Assembly: GCF_016863495.1 (NCBI RefSeq)
Contig: NZ_BOOZ01000024.1
Coordinates: 81,364 to 145,363, forward strand
Length of the DNA: 64,000 nucleotides
Direction: 5' to 3'
Source of the DNA: Micromonospora andamanensis
GTDB lineage: Bacteria; Actinomycetota; Actinomycetes; Mycobacteriales; Micromonosporaceae
The notes beneath the pieces are model-generated. The model saw nothing but the letters and a program-made list of their open reading frames with translations. It did no database searches and was not told where the DNA came from. This document shows positions 7,004 through 15,466 of the stretch, in pieces. The position numbers and the translations under genes were made by a program. The stretch's first letter is position 1. Each line of letters begins with the position of its first letter.

Positions 7004-7891
7004 TCAGCCAGCGGACATGATCTCGCGCATCAGCTTGGCCGTCTCGGTAGGCGTCTTGCCGACCTTCACGCCTACCGCCTCCAGCGCCGCCTTCTTCGCG
7101 TCGGCGGTGCCCGCCGAGCCGGAGATGATCGCACCGGCGTGCCCCATGGTCTTGCCGGGCGGGGCGGTGAAACCGGCGATGTAGCCGACCACCGGCTTGC
7201 TCACGTTGGCCTTGATGAACTCGGCCGCCCGCTCCTCGGCGTCCCCACCGATCTCACCGATCATGACGATGGCGTCGGTGTCCGGGTCGGCCTCGAACGC
7301 GGCCAGCGCGTCGATGTGGGTCGTCCCGATGATCGGGTCACCGCCGATGCCGACACAGGTCGAGAAGCCGATGTCCCGCAGTTCGTACATCATCTGGTAG
7401 GTCAGCGTGCCGCTCTTGCTGACCAGGCCGATCCGGCCGCTGCCGGTGATGTCCGCCGGGATGATGCCGGCGTTCGAGGAGCCCGGCGATGCGATGCCGG
7501 GGCAGTTCGGGCCGATGATCCGAGTCCGCTCGCCCTTGGCCACGTTGTACGCCCAGAAGGCGGCGGTGTCGTGCACCGGCACCCCCTCGGTGATCACCAC
7601 GGCCAGCGGGATCTCGGCGTCGATCGCCTCGATGACCGCGCCCTTGGTGAACTGCGGCGGTACGAAGATGACAGTGACGTCCGCGCCGGTGTCCTTCATC
7701 GCGTCCGCGACGCTGGCGAAGACCGGCAGTTCGGTGCCGTCGAAGTCGACTGTGGTGCCCGCCTTGCGCGGGTTGACACCGCCCACCACGTTCGTGCCGG
7801 CGGCGAGCATCCGGCGGGTGTGCTTGGAACCCTCGGAACCGGTCATCCCCTGAACGATGACCTTCGAGTCCTTGGTCAGCCAGATAGCCAT
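7004..7891 (-). CDS. sucD: Succinyl-CoA ligase alpha subunit
   Basis: 295 aa, full family length. The N-terminal CoA-binding Rossmann domain includes VIVQGMTGSEG (about 12-22) and VGGVNPRKAG. The C-terminal half has the ligase-CoA domain with the phosphohistidine in GHAGAIISG (His251). With SucC it interconverts succinyl-CoA and succinate with NTP formation in the TCA cycle. It starts 3 nt after the sucC stop, so the two form a tight sucCD operon. Confidence 0.95.
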   Translation of the reverse strand: MAIWLTKDSKVIVQGMTGSEGSKHTRRMLAAGTNVVGGVNPRKAGTTVDFDGTELPVFASVADAMKDTGADVTVIFVPPQFTKGAVIEAIDAEIPLAVVITEGVPVHDTAAFWAYNVAKGERTRIIGPNCPGIASPGSSNAGIIPADITGSGRIGLVSKSGTLTYQMMYELRDIGFSTCVGIGGDPIIGTTHIDALAAFEADPDTDAIVMIGEIGGDAEERAAEFIKANVSKPVVGYIAGFTAPPGKTMGHAGAIISGSAGTADAKKAALEAVGVKVGKTPTETAKLMREIMSAG

Positions 7892-7894
7892 GTG

Positions 7895-9073
7895 TCAGAC
7901 CCCCGCAGCCGCCAGCTCGGCGGCCCGCTCGGCCGCGCCGTCCATGGTGTCGACCCGCTCGATCAACGGGTTGTTCGCGCCGTCGAGGATCGCCCGACCG
8001 GCTTCGGCGTTGTTGCCGTCGAGGCGGACGACGAGCGGCTTGGTGACCTGCTCGCCCCGCTGCTCCAGCAGTTCCAACGCCTGCACGATGCCGTTGGCGA
8101 CCGCGTCGCAGGCGGTGATGCCGCCGAAGACGTTGACGAAGACGCTCTTGACCGACGGGTCGGAGAGCACGATCTCCAGACCGTTGGCCATGACCGCGGC
8201 GCTCGCGCCGCCGCCGATGTCGAGGAAGTTGGCCGGCTTGACGTTGCCGTGCCGCTCACCGGCGTAGGCGACCACGTCGAGGGTCGACATGACCAGGCCC
8301 GCACCGTTGCCGATGATCCCGACCTCGCCGTCGAGCTTGACGTAGTTGAGGTCCTTCTCCTTGGCGGCCTGCTCCAGCGGGTCCACCGTCGCCTGGTCGA
8401 CGAGCGCCTCGTGGTCCGGGTGCCGGAAGCCGGCGTTCTCGTCGAGCGAGACCTTGGCGTCCAGCAGCAGCAGCTTGCCCTCGGCGGTCTTGGCCAGCGG
8501 GTTCACCTCGACCAGGGTGGCGTCCTCGGCGACGAACGCCTGCCACAGGCCGACCGCGACCTCGACGACCTGGTCGGCGACCTCGGCCGGGAAGTTGGCC
8601 GCGTCGACGATCTCCCGCGCCTTCGCCTCGTCCACGCCCTTGACGGCGTCGATGGGTGCCTTGACGACCTTCTCCGGGGTCTCGGCGGCGACCTGCTCGA
8701 TGTCCATGCCGCCGGCGACACTGGCGATGCAGAGGAACGTACGGTTCGCCCGATCGAGCAGGTACGAGAAGTAGTACTCCTCGGCCACGTCCGCGGTCAC
8801 GGTGATCATGACCTTGTGGACGGTGTGACCCTTGATGTCCATGCCGAGGATGTCGGTGGCTCGGGCCACCGTCTCCTCCGCGCCCTCGGCCAGCTTGACG
8901 CCGCCCGCCTTGCCTCGTCCGCCGACCTTCACCTGTGCCTTGACGACCACCCGGCCGCCGAGGCGTTCGGCGATCGCGCGGGCCTCCTCCGGGGTCGTGG
9001 CGACGCCGCCGGCGAGCACGGGAAGTCCGTGCCGCTCGAACAGGTCCCGCCCCTGGTACTCGTACAGGTCCAC
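7895..9073 (-). CDS. sucC: Succinyl-CoA ligase beta subunit
   Basis: 392 aa from GTG 9073 (VDLYEYQGRDLF), the usual start and length of SucC. A longer frame upstream is Arg/Pro shadow sequence. The ATP-grasp domain is at the N-terminus (VKAQVKVGGRGKAGG). The C-terminal ligase domain has GNGAGLVM and FVNVFGGITACD. It is the first gene of the sucCD operon. Confidence 0.95.
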   Translation of the reverse strand: MDLYEYQGRDLFERHGLPVLAGGVATTPEEARAIAERLGGRVVVKAQVKVGGRGKAGGVKLAEGAEETVARATDILGMDIKGHTVHKVMITVTADVAEEYYFSYLLDRANRTFLCIASVAGGMDIEQVAAETPEKVVKAPIDAVKGVDEAKAREIVDAANFPAEVADQVVEVAVGLWQAFVAEDATLVEVNPLAKTAEGKLLLLDAKVSLDENAGFRHPDHEALVDQATVDPLEQAAKEKDLNYVKLDGEVGIIGNGAGLVMSTLDVVAYAGERHGNVKPANFLDIGGGASAAVMANGLEIVLSDPSVKSVFVNVFGGITACDAVANGIVQALELLEQRGEQVTKPLVVRLDGNNAEAGRAILDGANNPLIERVDTMDGAAERAAELAAAGV

Positions 9074-9614
9074 GATTGCGCGTCCCGTCCCGTCTCTGCG
9101 GCGCACCGTCGCGCCGCCACCAGCGTATGGAAAGAAAACAGTGTGATGCCCGACATCAGTTGAAGTTGACGCAGGCCGTCGAACCCTCGCCACCGCAACC
9201 ACGCGCCGCAGCCGACCTGACGGTCCGGCCCGCAAGGGGAGGTCGGAAAGGGTTCATTGGGCGCAGCCTAGCGATGCCGGCACATCCGGCAACCGAGCGG
9301 GTGCGCGGTGTGCGGTAATGCACAACCCCGCTGACGGTGGGTCACCGGCGGGGCACCGATCAGGGCAACGGGCCGAGCGACGTCACCCGTTCGAGCGATC
9401 TTGCCCGAGGGACGACGGTTCTCGACGGTCCCGCGTAACCCCGCAGGAAGGGCGTCGTTGAGTCAGGTGTCGGAGCGCTGGAAAGCGCGAGGACGGAAAC
9501 GGCCGATGCCCTGTCGGTCGAGGGGTGGCGGCGGGGCATCGTGCATAGAGGGGCCGGACGTGTGAGGGGTGCGTCCGGCCCCTCCCCTGTGCTCAGGCAC
9601 ACCGGCTGGTGCGC
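9074..9614. other. Intergenic region upstream of sucC
   Basis: 541 nt without a convincing gene. An 80-codon open frame on the minus strand (9360-9602) has shadow-like composition and no ribosome site. The half next to sucC is relatively AT-rich and should hold its promoter, but I cannot place -10/-35 boxes with confidence. The far end holds the terminator at 9548-9584. Confidence 0.6.
9548..9584 (-). terminator. Terminator of the icmB-like gene
   Basis: GAGGGGCCGGACG pairs with CGTCCGGCCCCTC (13-bp stem, 11-nt loop) just after the stop of the B12-binding protein gene. Confidence 0.75.
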
Positions 9615-10019
9615 TCAGGCCACCGGCTGGGCGACGTTGTCCCGGACCCACTCCACGATGGACGTGGTGGTGGCACCCGGCGTGAAGATCTTGGCAACGC
9701 CGAGCCGCTCCAGCTCCGGCAGGTCGGCCTCCGGGATGATGCCCCCACCGAAGACCACGATGTCCCGGGCGTCCCGTTCGTCGAGCAGCTCCAGGACCCG
9801 GCGGAACAGCGTCATGTGCGCCCCGGAGAGCACCGAGAGACCGACGGCGTCGGCGTCCTCCTGGATCGCGGTCTCCACGATCTGCTCCGGGGTCTGGTGC
9901 AGGCCGGTGTAGATGACCTCCATGCCGGCGTCGCGGAGAGCGCGCGCCACCACCTTGGCACCACGGTCGTGGCCGTCCAGGCCCGGCTTGGCGACGACGA
10001 CCCGAACACGAGAGCTCAT
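9615..10019 (-). CDS. icmB: B12-binding small subunit of acyl-CoA mutase (IcmB-like)
   Basis: 134 aa from ATG 10019 (MSSRVRVVVAKPGLDG) with AAGGG about 8 nt upstream. It is a stand-alone cobalamin-binding Rossmann domain: the DxHxxG motif (LDGHDRGAK), the SVLSGAH segment and GGGIIPE all match the B12 domain of methylmalonyl/isobutyryl-CoA mutases. Sequence and length fit IcmB, which pairs with a separate large subunit (IcmA) to interconvert isobutyryl- and n-butyryl-CoA. In Streptomyces icmB also lies near pcrA and M23 peptidase genes. No large subunit is in the window, so it could instead serve another mutase. Confidence 0.85.
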   Translation of the reverse strand: MSSRVRVVVAKPGLDGHDRGAKVVARALRDAGMEVIYTGLHQTPEQIVETAIQEDADAVGLSVLSGAHMTLFRRVLELLDERDARDIVVFGGGIIPEADLPELERLGVAKIFTPGATTTSIVEWVRDNVAQPVA

Positions 10020-10490
10020 CTGGGCATCCCTTTCACCGGCGCAGCGGCTATCACCTGAACGAACGGTAACCCGCCCGACCGGGGCCGGGGAACCGGGGCC
10101 GGCAGGGCGAGCGGCAGACGACGTTCGGCCTCGGCGTCGGCACGGCATCCCCCGCCCCTCACGCAGGCACCACAATCACCTCACGCAGAGGCACGACCCG
10201 ACACCCGACACGTCAAGCGGGACGACTCCGCCGAACGGTCACGGTGTGCGACGAACGGAGGATAACGAGGACACCCCACCGCACCCCCGAGCCATGACAA
10301 TCTCGGACGGAAACGGACAGAACGTTGCAAGCAATTCGGCGCTCCGGCTTGTGACAGGCCTGACGGTTGGCTACCGTGTCCACGGTTGTCATCAGGTCTA
10401 CGGACGGGTGACGACGCGAACAGCCGACGCACGGTCACCAGATCCGGACGACGGCTATCCGCATCGGAACCCCGACAACGGAGGGTGTGC
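10020..10490. other. Intergenic region upstream of the M23 peptidase
   Basis: 471 nt without a gene. The right part holds a promoter candidate (10349-10377) followed by about 107 nt of 5' UTR. I looked for a c-di-AMP (ydaO) riboswitch, common before actinomycete cell-wall hydrolases, but the characteristic conserved segments are not there. Nothing else is clear. Confidence 0.5.
10349..10377 (+). promoter_or_regulatory. Sigma70-like promoter of the M23 peptidase
   Basis: TTGTGA (10349-10354), a 17-nt spacer, then TACCGT (10372-10377). This is a good match to the actinomycete housekeeping promoter pattern, reading toward the peptidase gene. Confidence 0.5.
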
Positions 10491-11204
10491 GTGCGCCAGC
10501 GCCTGTCGTCTGAGCCCGATCGATATCGCGGCCGCCGCCGCGTACCCACCCCCCCACGCAGCCGCTACGCCGCGGTTGTCACCACCGCCTTCGTCGGTGC
10601 CGGTGTGGTGGCACTGGGGGCCAACGCCATGCCGGACGCCAAGAGCGTCAGCCCGTCGGTACTCGACGAGCTGAAGCAGGCGTCGATAAGCAACCAGGGC
10701 GCGGCCGAACGGGCCGACGCCGCCGACCGGGCCTCCCGGGACAGCCGCAACGGTCCGGAGAGCGCCGAGGAGAACGGCGTCTGGCTGCTGCCCCTCCAGG
10801 GCTACGACTTCAACTCCCCGTACGGCATCCGCTGGGGCAAGCTGCACACCGGCGTCGACCTGGTGGCGCCGGAGGGCACGCCGTACGTCGCCATCCACGA
10901 GGGCACCGTCACCAAGGCCGGCTGGTTCGGCGGCTACGGGCACGCGGTGATCGTCCAGCACGCCGACGGCAGCGAGGCCATCTACGGTCACTCCTCCGCG
11001 CTCAACGTGCGCGAGGGGCAGCAGGTGAAGGCCGGTGACCAGCTCGGTCTGGTCGGCAACACGGGCCACTCCTACGGCTCCCACCTGCACCTGGAGATCC
11101 ATGTCAAGGGCGAGCCGCTCGACCCGGTGCCGTGGCTGCAGGAGCGCGGAGTGGACATCAAGCTACAAGTCGAAGCAATCTACAGCGAGGTAGCCGCGTC
11201 CTGA
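10491..11204 (+). CDS. M23 (LytM-type) peptidase
   Basis: 237 aa from GTG 10491, 6 nt after a GGAGG; a GTG at 10485 is an alternative. A basic N-terminus and one hydrophobic segment (about residues 24-42) target it across the membrane. A Ser/Ala-rich linker follows. The C-terminal half is an M23 domain with the zinc ligands in LHTGVDLV (HxxxD) and SHLHLEIH (HxH). Such enzymes cut peptide cross-links in peptidoglycan or act as activators of other hydrolases. A second M23 gene follows, and pcrA lies beyond. Confidence 0.9.
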   Translation: MRQRLSSEPDRYRGRRRVPTPPRSRYAAVVTTAFVGAGVVALGANAMPDAKSVSPSVLDELKQASISNQGAAERADAADRASRDSRNGPESAEENGVWLLPLQGYDFNSPYGIRWGKLHTGVDLVAPEGTPYVAIHEGTVTKAGWFGGYGHAVIVQHADGSEAIYGHSSALNVREGQQVKAGDQLGLVGNTGHSYGSHLHLEIHVKGEPLDPVPWLQERGVDIKLQVEAIYSEVAAS

Positions 11205-11224
11205 CCGGCCGTGACGCCCGTTGA

Positions 11225-11254
11225 CCGCCCGGATCAACCGATCCGGGCGGTTTT
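11225..11254 (+). terminator. Rho-independent terminator with T-tract
   Basis: CCGCCCGGATC / GATCCGGGCGG (11-bp perfect stem, AACC loop, 11225-11250) followed by TTTTGCTTT. This is one of the few canonical T-tract terminators in the window, ending the first M23 transcript. Confidence 0.9.
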
Positions 11255-11482
11255 GCTTTCCGGCCCGGTGACGCAAGTGTCCCAGCTCACAGGTGAGAGT
11301 GTGACTGGCGGCACAACAGGCGGTCGGGTCAGCATCGGGCAGTCGGGGACAGCCACGCCCAGAGGTGGACAGCGGCACCGACCGCCGTACCCAGCGCCCG
11401 CACCCCCGGTACCCGGCGTCGCCCGGACCGACACCAGGATTTCGAGGTCACGTACCACTCGAAACCAGTGAGGTCCGTACCC

Positions 11483-12253
11483 GTGCCTGACGACAACCCC
11501 ACCCCGACCCGCAGCATCCCCCACACCCCGGCCCGCCACCGGCGAACGCTGAGCCGGCGCTCCCGTCTCCTGGCGGTCGGTGCGGTCGCCCTGGTGGGGC
11601 TCGGCGTCGCCGGTGTCGTCATGACCGACCGCGACGACCAGCCGACCACCAGCCCGGTCGCCCTGGACACCCAGGACCGGGCCGCAGCCGCCGAGCGGGC
11701 CGACCGCTCGGCCCGGCAGCCCGCCACCCTGGGCAGCCCGTCGCCGAGCCCGACCACGAGCGCCAGCCCCACCGCGAAGCCCAGCCCGAAGCCGAAGCCC
11801 AGCCGGACCGCCACCGCCACGGCGAAGCCGAAGAAGAGCGCGAAACCGAAGTCGTCCTGGGTCCTCCCGATGGCCGGCGGGGCCATCACCTCCTGCTACG
11901 GGCCCCGCTGGGGCACCCTGCACGCCGGCATCGACTTCGCCATGCCCGCCGGCACCCCGGTACGCGCCGCCTTCCGTGGCACCGTGACCAAGGCCGGCGA
12001 CGCTGGCGACGGGTACGGCATCTCCGTGGTCATCGACCACGGCAACGGCTACCTGACCCACTACGCCCACCTGAGTACCGCCAGGGTGAGCGTGGGCGAG
12101 CAGGTGGGCACCGGGCAGACGATCGGCCTGGAGGGCTCCACGGGCGACTCCACCGGCCCGCATCTGCACTTCGAGGTGCACCAGGGCCAGATGTGGAACC
12201 AGATCGACCCCGCGCCGTTCCTGCGCGCCCGGGGTATCGACGTGGCCTGCTGA
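11483..12253 (+). CDS. M23 (LytM-type) peptidase with Lys/Pro-rich linker
   Basis: 256 aa from GTG 11483, with GTGAGG upstream; a GTG at 11468 in frame is an alternative. It has a basic cytoplasmic start, then one membrane segment (about residues 34-52). A long Ser/Pro/Thr/Lys linker (SPSPTTSASPTAKPSPKPKP) probably spans the cell wall. A C-terminal M23 domain follows, with LHAGIDFA (HxxxD) and PHLHFEVH (HxH). It is paralogous to the upstream peptidase but has a longer, charged linker. It is convergent with pcrA. Confidence 0.9.
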   Translation: MPDDNPTPTRSIPHTPARHRRTLSRRSRLLAVGAVALVGLGVAGVVMTDRDDQPTTSPVALDTQDRAAAAERADRSARQPATLGSPSPSPTTSASPTAKPSPKPKPSRTATATAKPKKSAKPKSSWVLPMAGGAITSCYGPRWGTLHAGIDFAMPAGTPVRAAFRGTVTKAGDAGDGYGISVVIDHGNGYLTHYAHLSTARVSVGEQVGTGQTIGLEGSTGDSTGPHLHFEVHQGQMWNQIDPAPFLRARGIDVAC

Positions 12254-12268
12254 CCCCCTGGGCCCTGG

Positions 12269-14671
12269 TCAGATCTTCTCGATCGGGGCGTGTCGCAGCA
12301 CCAGCCACAGCGTCTGGTCGCCGAAGTCGATCTGCGCCCGGGCACCCGGGCCGTGCCCCTCCACGGCCACCACCCGACCGAGGCCGTACCGCTGGTGGTT
12401 CACCCGGTCCCCGGCGGACACCTTCGGCCCCTGCGGCAGCTCGCTGGCGGTGGCCAGCCGGCTGCCGTCCACCCCGAGCTTGCGCGCCAGCTGCACAGCC
12501 CGAGGGGTACCTCCGGCGAAGCCGCCACGCCCGCCGGGCGCCCGGTCCGCGCGGCCCCCCACGCCGCCGCCACCGCCGCCCCACGAGGTGTACGAGCCTT
12601 CGGTCCGCTCCCAGCGGACCAGCTCGGGCGGTAGCTCCTCGACGAAGCGGGACGGCGGGTTGTAGGACGGCTGGCCCCACGCCGAACGGGTCACCGCCCG
12701 GGAGAGGTAGAGCCGCTGCCGCGCCCGGGTGATGCCGACATACGCCAGCCGACGCTCCTCCTCCAGCTCCCGGGTGTCCCCGAGCGAACGCAGGTGCGGG
12801 AAGACGCCGTCCTCCAGGCCGGTCAGGAACACCACGGGGAACTCCAGGCCCTTGGCGGTGTGCAGGGTCATCAGGGTGACCACGCCCTGATGTTCGGGAT
12901 CGTCGGTGGGCACCTGGTCGGCGTCGGCGACGAGGGCGACCTGCTCCAGGAAACCGGCAAGGGTGGCCCGCTCCCCCTCCGCGCCTGTCGCCTCGATCCG
13001 CTCGGTGTACTCGCGGGCGACGCTCACCAGCTCCTGGAGGTTGTCGACCCGGCCCGCGTCCTGCGGGTCGAGACTCTCTTCCAGCTCGGTCAGGTAGCCC
13101 GAGCGGGTAAGCACCGCCTCCAGGACCTCCTCCGGGGTGCCGTCGACGGCCAGCTCGCGGGCCGAGTCGAGCAGCGCCACGAACTCGGCGATGCCGTTCG
13201 CCGCCCGGGTCGAGATGCCGGGCGCGTCTCCGGCCCGGCGCAACGCCGCGCCGAAGGAGATCCGGTCCCGGCTGGCCAGCGCCTCCACACATGCCTCGGC
13301 GCGGTCGCCGATCCCCCGGCGCGGGGTGTTGAGGATCCGACGCAGGCTGACCGTGTCGTCGTCGTTGACCACCGAACGCAGGTAGGCCAGTGCGTCCCGG
13401 ACCTCCTTGCGCTCGTAGAAGCGCACCCCGCCGACGACCTTGTACGGCAGGCCGAGGCGGATGAACACCTCCTCGAAAACCCGGGACTGCGCGTTGGTGC
13501 GGTAGAAGACCGCCACGTCACCCGGCCGGGTCTCCCCGTCGTCGACCAACCTGTCGATCTCCCGGGCCACCCAGTCCGCCTCGGCGTGCTCGGTGTCGGC
13601 GACGTACGCGACGATCGGTTCACCCGGACCGGCGTCGCTCCACAACCGCTTCGGCTTGCGGGACGTGTTGCGGTCGATCACCGCGTTCGCCGCGTTCAGG
13701 ATGGTCTGGGTGGAGCGGTAGTTCTGCTCCAGCAGGATGGTGCGGGCGTCGGTGAAGTCGCGCTCGAACTCCAGGATGTTGCGGATCGTCGCACCCCGGA
13801 AGGCGTAGATCGACTGGTCCGCGTCGCCGACCACGCACAGCTCCGCCGGGTCGAGGCCCTCGGTGCCGGAGACCAGCTCCTTGATCAGGACGTACTGCGC
13901 GTGGTTGGTGTCCTGGTACTCGTCGACGAGTACGTGCCGGAACCGGCGGCGGTAGCTCTCCGCGACGTGCGGATGCGACTGGAACAGGTGCACCGTCGTC
14001 ATGATCAGATCGTCGAAGTCGAGCGCGTGTGCCTCGCGCAGCCGCCGCTGATAGAGGGCGTACGCCTCGGCGAGGGCCCGTTCGTTGGGCCCGCTGGCCC
14101 GCGCGGCAAACACCTCCGGGTCGACAAGCTCGTTCTTCAGGTTGGACACCTGGGCGGCGAGGCCGCGCGCCGGATAGCGCTTCGGATCCAGGTCGAGCTC
14201 GCGGGCGACGAGCTGCATCAGCCGGCGTGAGTCGTCCGCGTCGTAGATCGAGAAGGTGGACTTCAGGCCGGCGTGCTCGTGCTCGGCCCGCAGGATCCGC
14301 ACGCAGGCCGAGTGGAACGTGGAGACCCACATCAGCCGGGCCCGTGGGCCGACCAGGGCGGTGACCCGGTCCTTCATCTCACCGGCGGCCTTGTTGGTGA
14401 AGGTGATCGCGATGATCTCGCCGGGATGAACATCCCGCGCGGCGAGCAGATAGGCGATCCGGTGGGTCAGCACCCGGGTCTTGCCGGAGCCGGCACCAGC
14501 CACGATCAGCAGCGGCGAGCCCGCGTGGGTGACCGCGTCCCGTTGCGGGCCGTTGAGTCCCTCCACCAGCTGCGCCGGATCGAGGCGGCCGGGCACCGGC
14601 CGATGGGGCGGCAGCGCCCGGGCAGGCTCGGGCTCGGGCGGGGACGCGGGGATGTCGAAGAGAGGATGCAT
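12269..14671 (-). CDS. pcrA: ATP-dependent DNA helicase PcrA/UvrD
   Basis: 800 aa, UvrD/Rep superfamily 1A. Walker A is GAGSGKT (59-65). Then come TFTNKAAGEM (motif Ia), VDEYQDTN (Walker B), GDADQSIYAFRGA (motif III), LEQNYRS (IV), TLHTAKGLEFP (V) and YVGITRAR (VI). The tail ends in the small Tudor-like domain (VNHQRYGLGRVV) that contacts RNA polymerase in PcrA. It unwinds 3'-5' in nucleotide excision repair, replication restart and clearing RNAP. Start is ATG 14671. Confidence 0.95.
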   Translation of the reverse strand: MHPLFDIPASPPEPEPARALPPHRPVPGRLDPAQLVEGLNGPQRDAVTHAGSPLLIVAGAGSGKTRVLTHRIAYLLAARDVHPGEIIAITFTNKAAGEMKDRVTALVGPRARLMWVSTFHSACVRILRAEHEHAGLKSTFSIYDADDSRRLMQLVARELDLDPKRYPARGLAAQVSNLKNELVDPEVFAARASGPNERALAEAYALYQRRLREAHALDFDDLIMTTVHLFQSHPHVAESYRRRFRHVLVDEYQDTNHAQYVLIKELVSGTEGLDPAELCVVGDADQSIYAFRGATIRNILEFERDFTDARTILLEQNYRSTQTILNAANAVIDRNTSRKPKRLWSDAGPGEPIVAYVADTEHAEADWVAREIDRLVDDGETRPGDVAVFYRTNAQSRVFEEVFIRLGLPYKVVGGVRFYERKEVRDALAYLRSVVNDDDTVSLRRILNTPRRGIGDRAEACVEALASRDRISFGAALRRAGDAPGISTRAANGIAEFVALLDSARELAVDGTPEEVLEAVLTRSGYLTELEESLDPQDAGRVDNLQELVSVAREYTERIEATGAEGERATLAGFLEQVALVADADQVPTDDPEHQGVVTLMTLHTAKGLEFPVVFLTGLEDGVFPHLRSLGDTRELEEERRLAYVGITRARQRLYLSRAVTRSAWGQPSYNPPSRFVEELPPELVRWERTEGSYTSWGGGGGGVGGRADRAPGGRGGFAGGTPRAVQLARKLGVDGSRLATASELPQGPKVSAGDRVNHQRYGLGRVVAVEGHGPGARAQIDFGDQTLWLVLRHAPIEKI

Positions 14672-14804
14672 CGCACGGCGAGTCTATGCCGCCGCCCGGA
14701 CATCCCCCGCTCACGGCACCGCCCGGTGCCGTGACCAGGCAGCACCGTCGGGAGGGCGGTTCTTCCCGACAGGTGAGCGGAGGACGGCCTTCTTCGGCCT
14801 TTCC

Positions 14805-14834
14805 TTGCGCGCCGCCCCGGTGCGGCGGCATACT
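14805..14834 (+). promoter_or_regulatory. Promoter for the leader peptide and chorismate mutase
   Basis: TTGCGC (14805-14810), an 18-nt spacer, then CATACT (14829-14834). The -10 box is only 7 nt from the leader GTG at 14842. Transcription would therefore start at or next to the start codon, giving a leaderless message. Confidence 0.45.
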
Positions 14835-14841
14835 CGACAGC

Positions 14842-14907
14842 GTGTTCGACACGCGCTTCTACTTTTACTACGGCTCCGGGAGTCCGGCAGCCGTAGGTCG
14901 CGCCTGA
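14842..14907 (+). CDS. Phe/Tyr-rich leader peptide of the chorismate mutase attenuator
   Basis: A 21-aa peptide from GTG 14842 to TGA 14905-14907, MFDTRFYFYYGSGSPAAVG... . Codons 6-10 are Phe-Tyr-Phe-Tyr-Tyr, and Phe also appears at position 2. Six of the first ten residues are the end products of the pathway fed by chorismate mutase. Immediately after the Tyr codons begins the 5' arm of an antiterminator, and the stop codon precedes the terminator by 15 nt. The layout is that of a ribosome-stalling attenuator peptide: shortage of charged tRNA-Phe or tRNA-Tyr should stall the ribosome and favour readthrough. Confidence 0.8.
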   Translation: MFDTRFYFYYGSGSPAAVGRA

Positions 14908-14955
14908 TCGATCAGACCTACGAAAAGCCCCGGGCTCTCGGAGCCCGGGGCTTTT
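14872..14955 (+). promoter_or_regulatory. Transcription attenuator (antiterminator/terminator)
   Basis: Three pairings are visible. The terminator is AAAAGCCCCGGGCTC (14923-14937) with GAGCCCGGGGCTTTT (14941-14955): a perfect 15-bp stem, 3-nt loop and T-tract. The antiterminator is GGCTCCGGGAGTCCG (14872-14886) with CGGGCTCTCGGAGCC (14931-14945): 15 bp including two G-U pairs, overlapping both terminator arms and so exclusive with it. Nested inside is a third stem, CGTAGGTC (14892-14899) with GACCTACG (14915-14922). A ribosome reaching the leader stop at 14905 would cover the upstream arms and let the terminator form. A ribosome stalled at the Phe/Tyr codons would leave them free. Confidence 0.8.
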
Positions 14956-15006
14956 CGCGTCCCGGGATCCGGGCACCGGGCACCACACCGCGAGAGGTAC
15001 CCGAAG

Positions 15007-15366
15007 ATGACAGACGTGATGGAGCAGAACGGCGGCGCGAACGGGTCCGGCGCGATCTCGAACGGGGCCGGTACCACAGGTCCGACGGGTAGCGTCCCGG
15101 CCACCGGCACCACCGAGCCGGACGCCGCCAACCGGATCGCCGAGATCCGGGTACGGATCGATGAGATCGACAGCTCGCTCATCGAGCTGTGGCAGGAGCG
15201 GGCAGCGCTCTCCCGTGAGGTCGGCGCGACCCGGATGGCCTCGGGCGGCACCCGGCTCGTCCTCTCCCGCGAGCAGGAGATCCTGGAGCGGTTCCGGGCC
15301 GCCCTCGGCGCGGACGGCACCCAGCTCGCCCTGCTGCTCCTCAGAGCCGGCCGCGGTCCCCTGTGA
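15007..15366 (+). CDS. aroQ: AroQ-type chorismate mutase
   Basis: 119 aa. A flexible Gly/Thr-rich N-terminus of about 40 residues precedes the all-helical AroQ domain, which has the RIAEIRVRIDEIDSSLIEL first helix, WQERAALSREVGATR and the SREQEILERFRAAL third helix. It converts chorismate to prephenate, the first committed step to Phe and Tyr. It is a single-domain protein with no prephenate dehydratase or dehydrogenase fused. It stands alone, downstream of the Phe/Tyr leader attenuator. A GAGAGG ribosome site lies about 10 nt before the ATG. Confidence 0.9.
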   Translation: MTDVMEQNGGANGSGAISNGAGTTGPTGSVPATGTTEPDAANRIAEIRVRIDEIDSSLIELWQERAALSREVGATRMASGGTRLVLSREQEILERFRAALGADGTQLALLLLRAGRGPL

Positions 15367-15466
15367 CAACCCCGTTGGTGTGGGCGTGAGCGGGACGTGG
15401 ACCGGGGCGCCGGCTGCTGGTGACGGCCGACGCCCCGATCACTGAGGAGGCACTACCTTCACCGCC

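Noticed and set aside
9360..9602. 80-codon minus-strand frame in the gap beyond sucC
   Set aside because: No ribosome site, composition like shadow frames, and it runs over the icmB-like terminator.
10384..10490. c-di-AMP (ydaO) riboswitch before the M23 peptidase
   Set aside because: The conserved GGGGAA/GGUGAAU-type blocks and pairing pattern are not seen.
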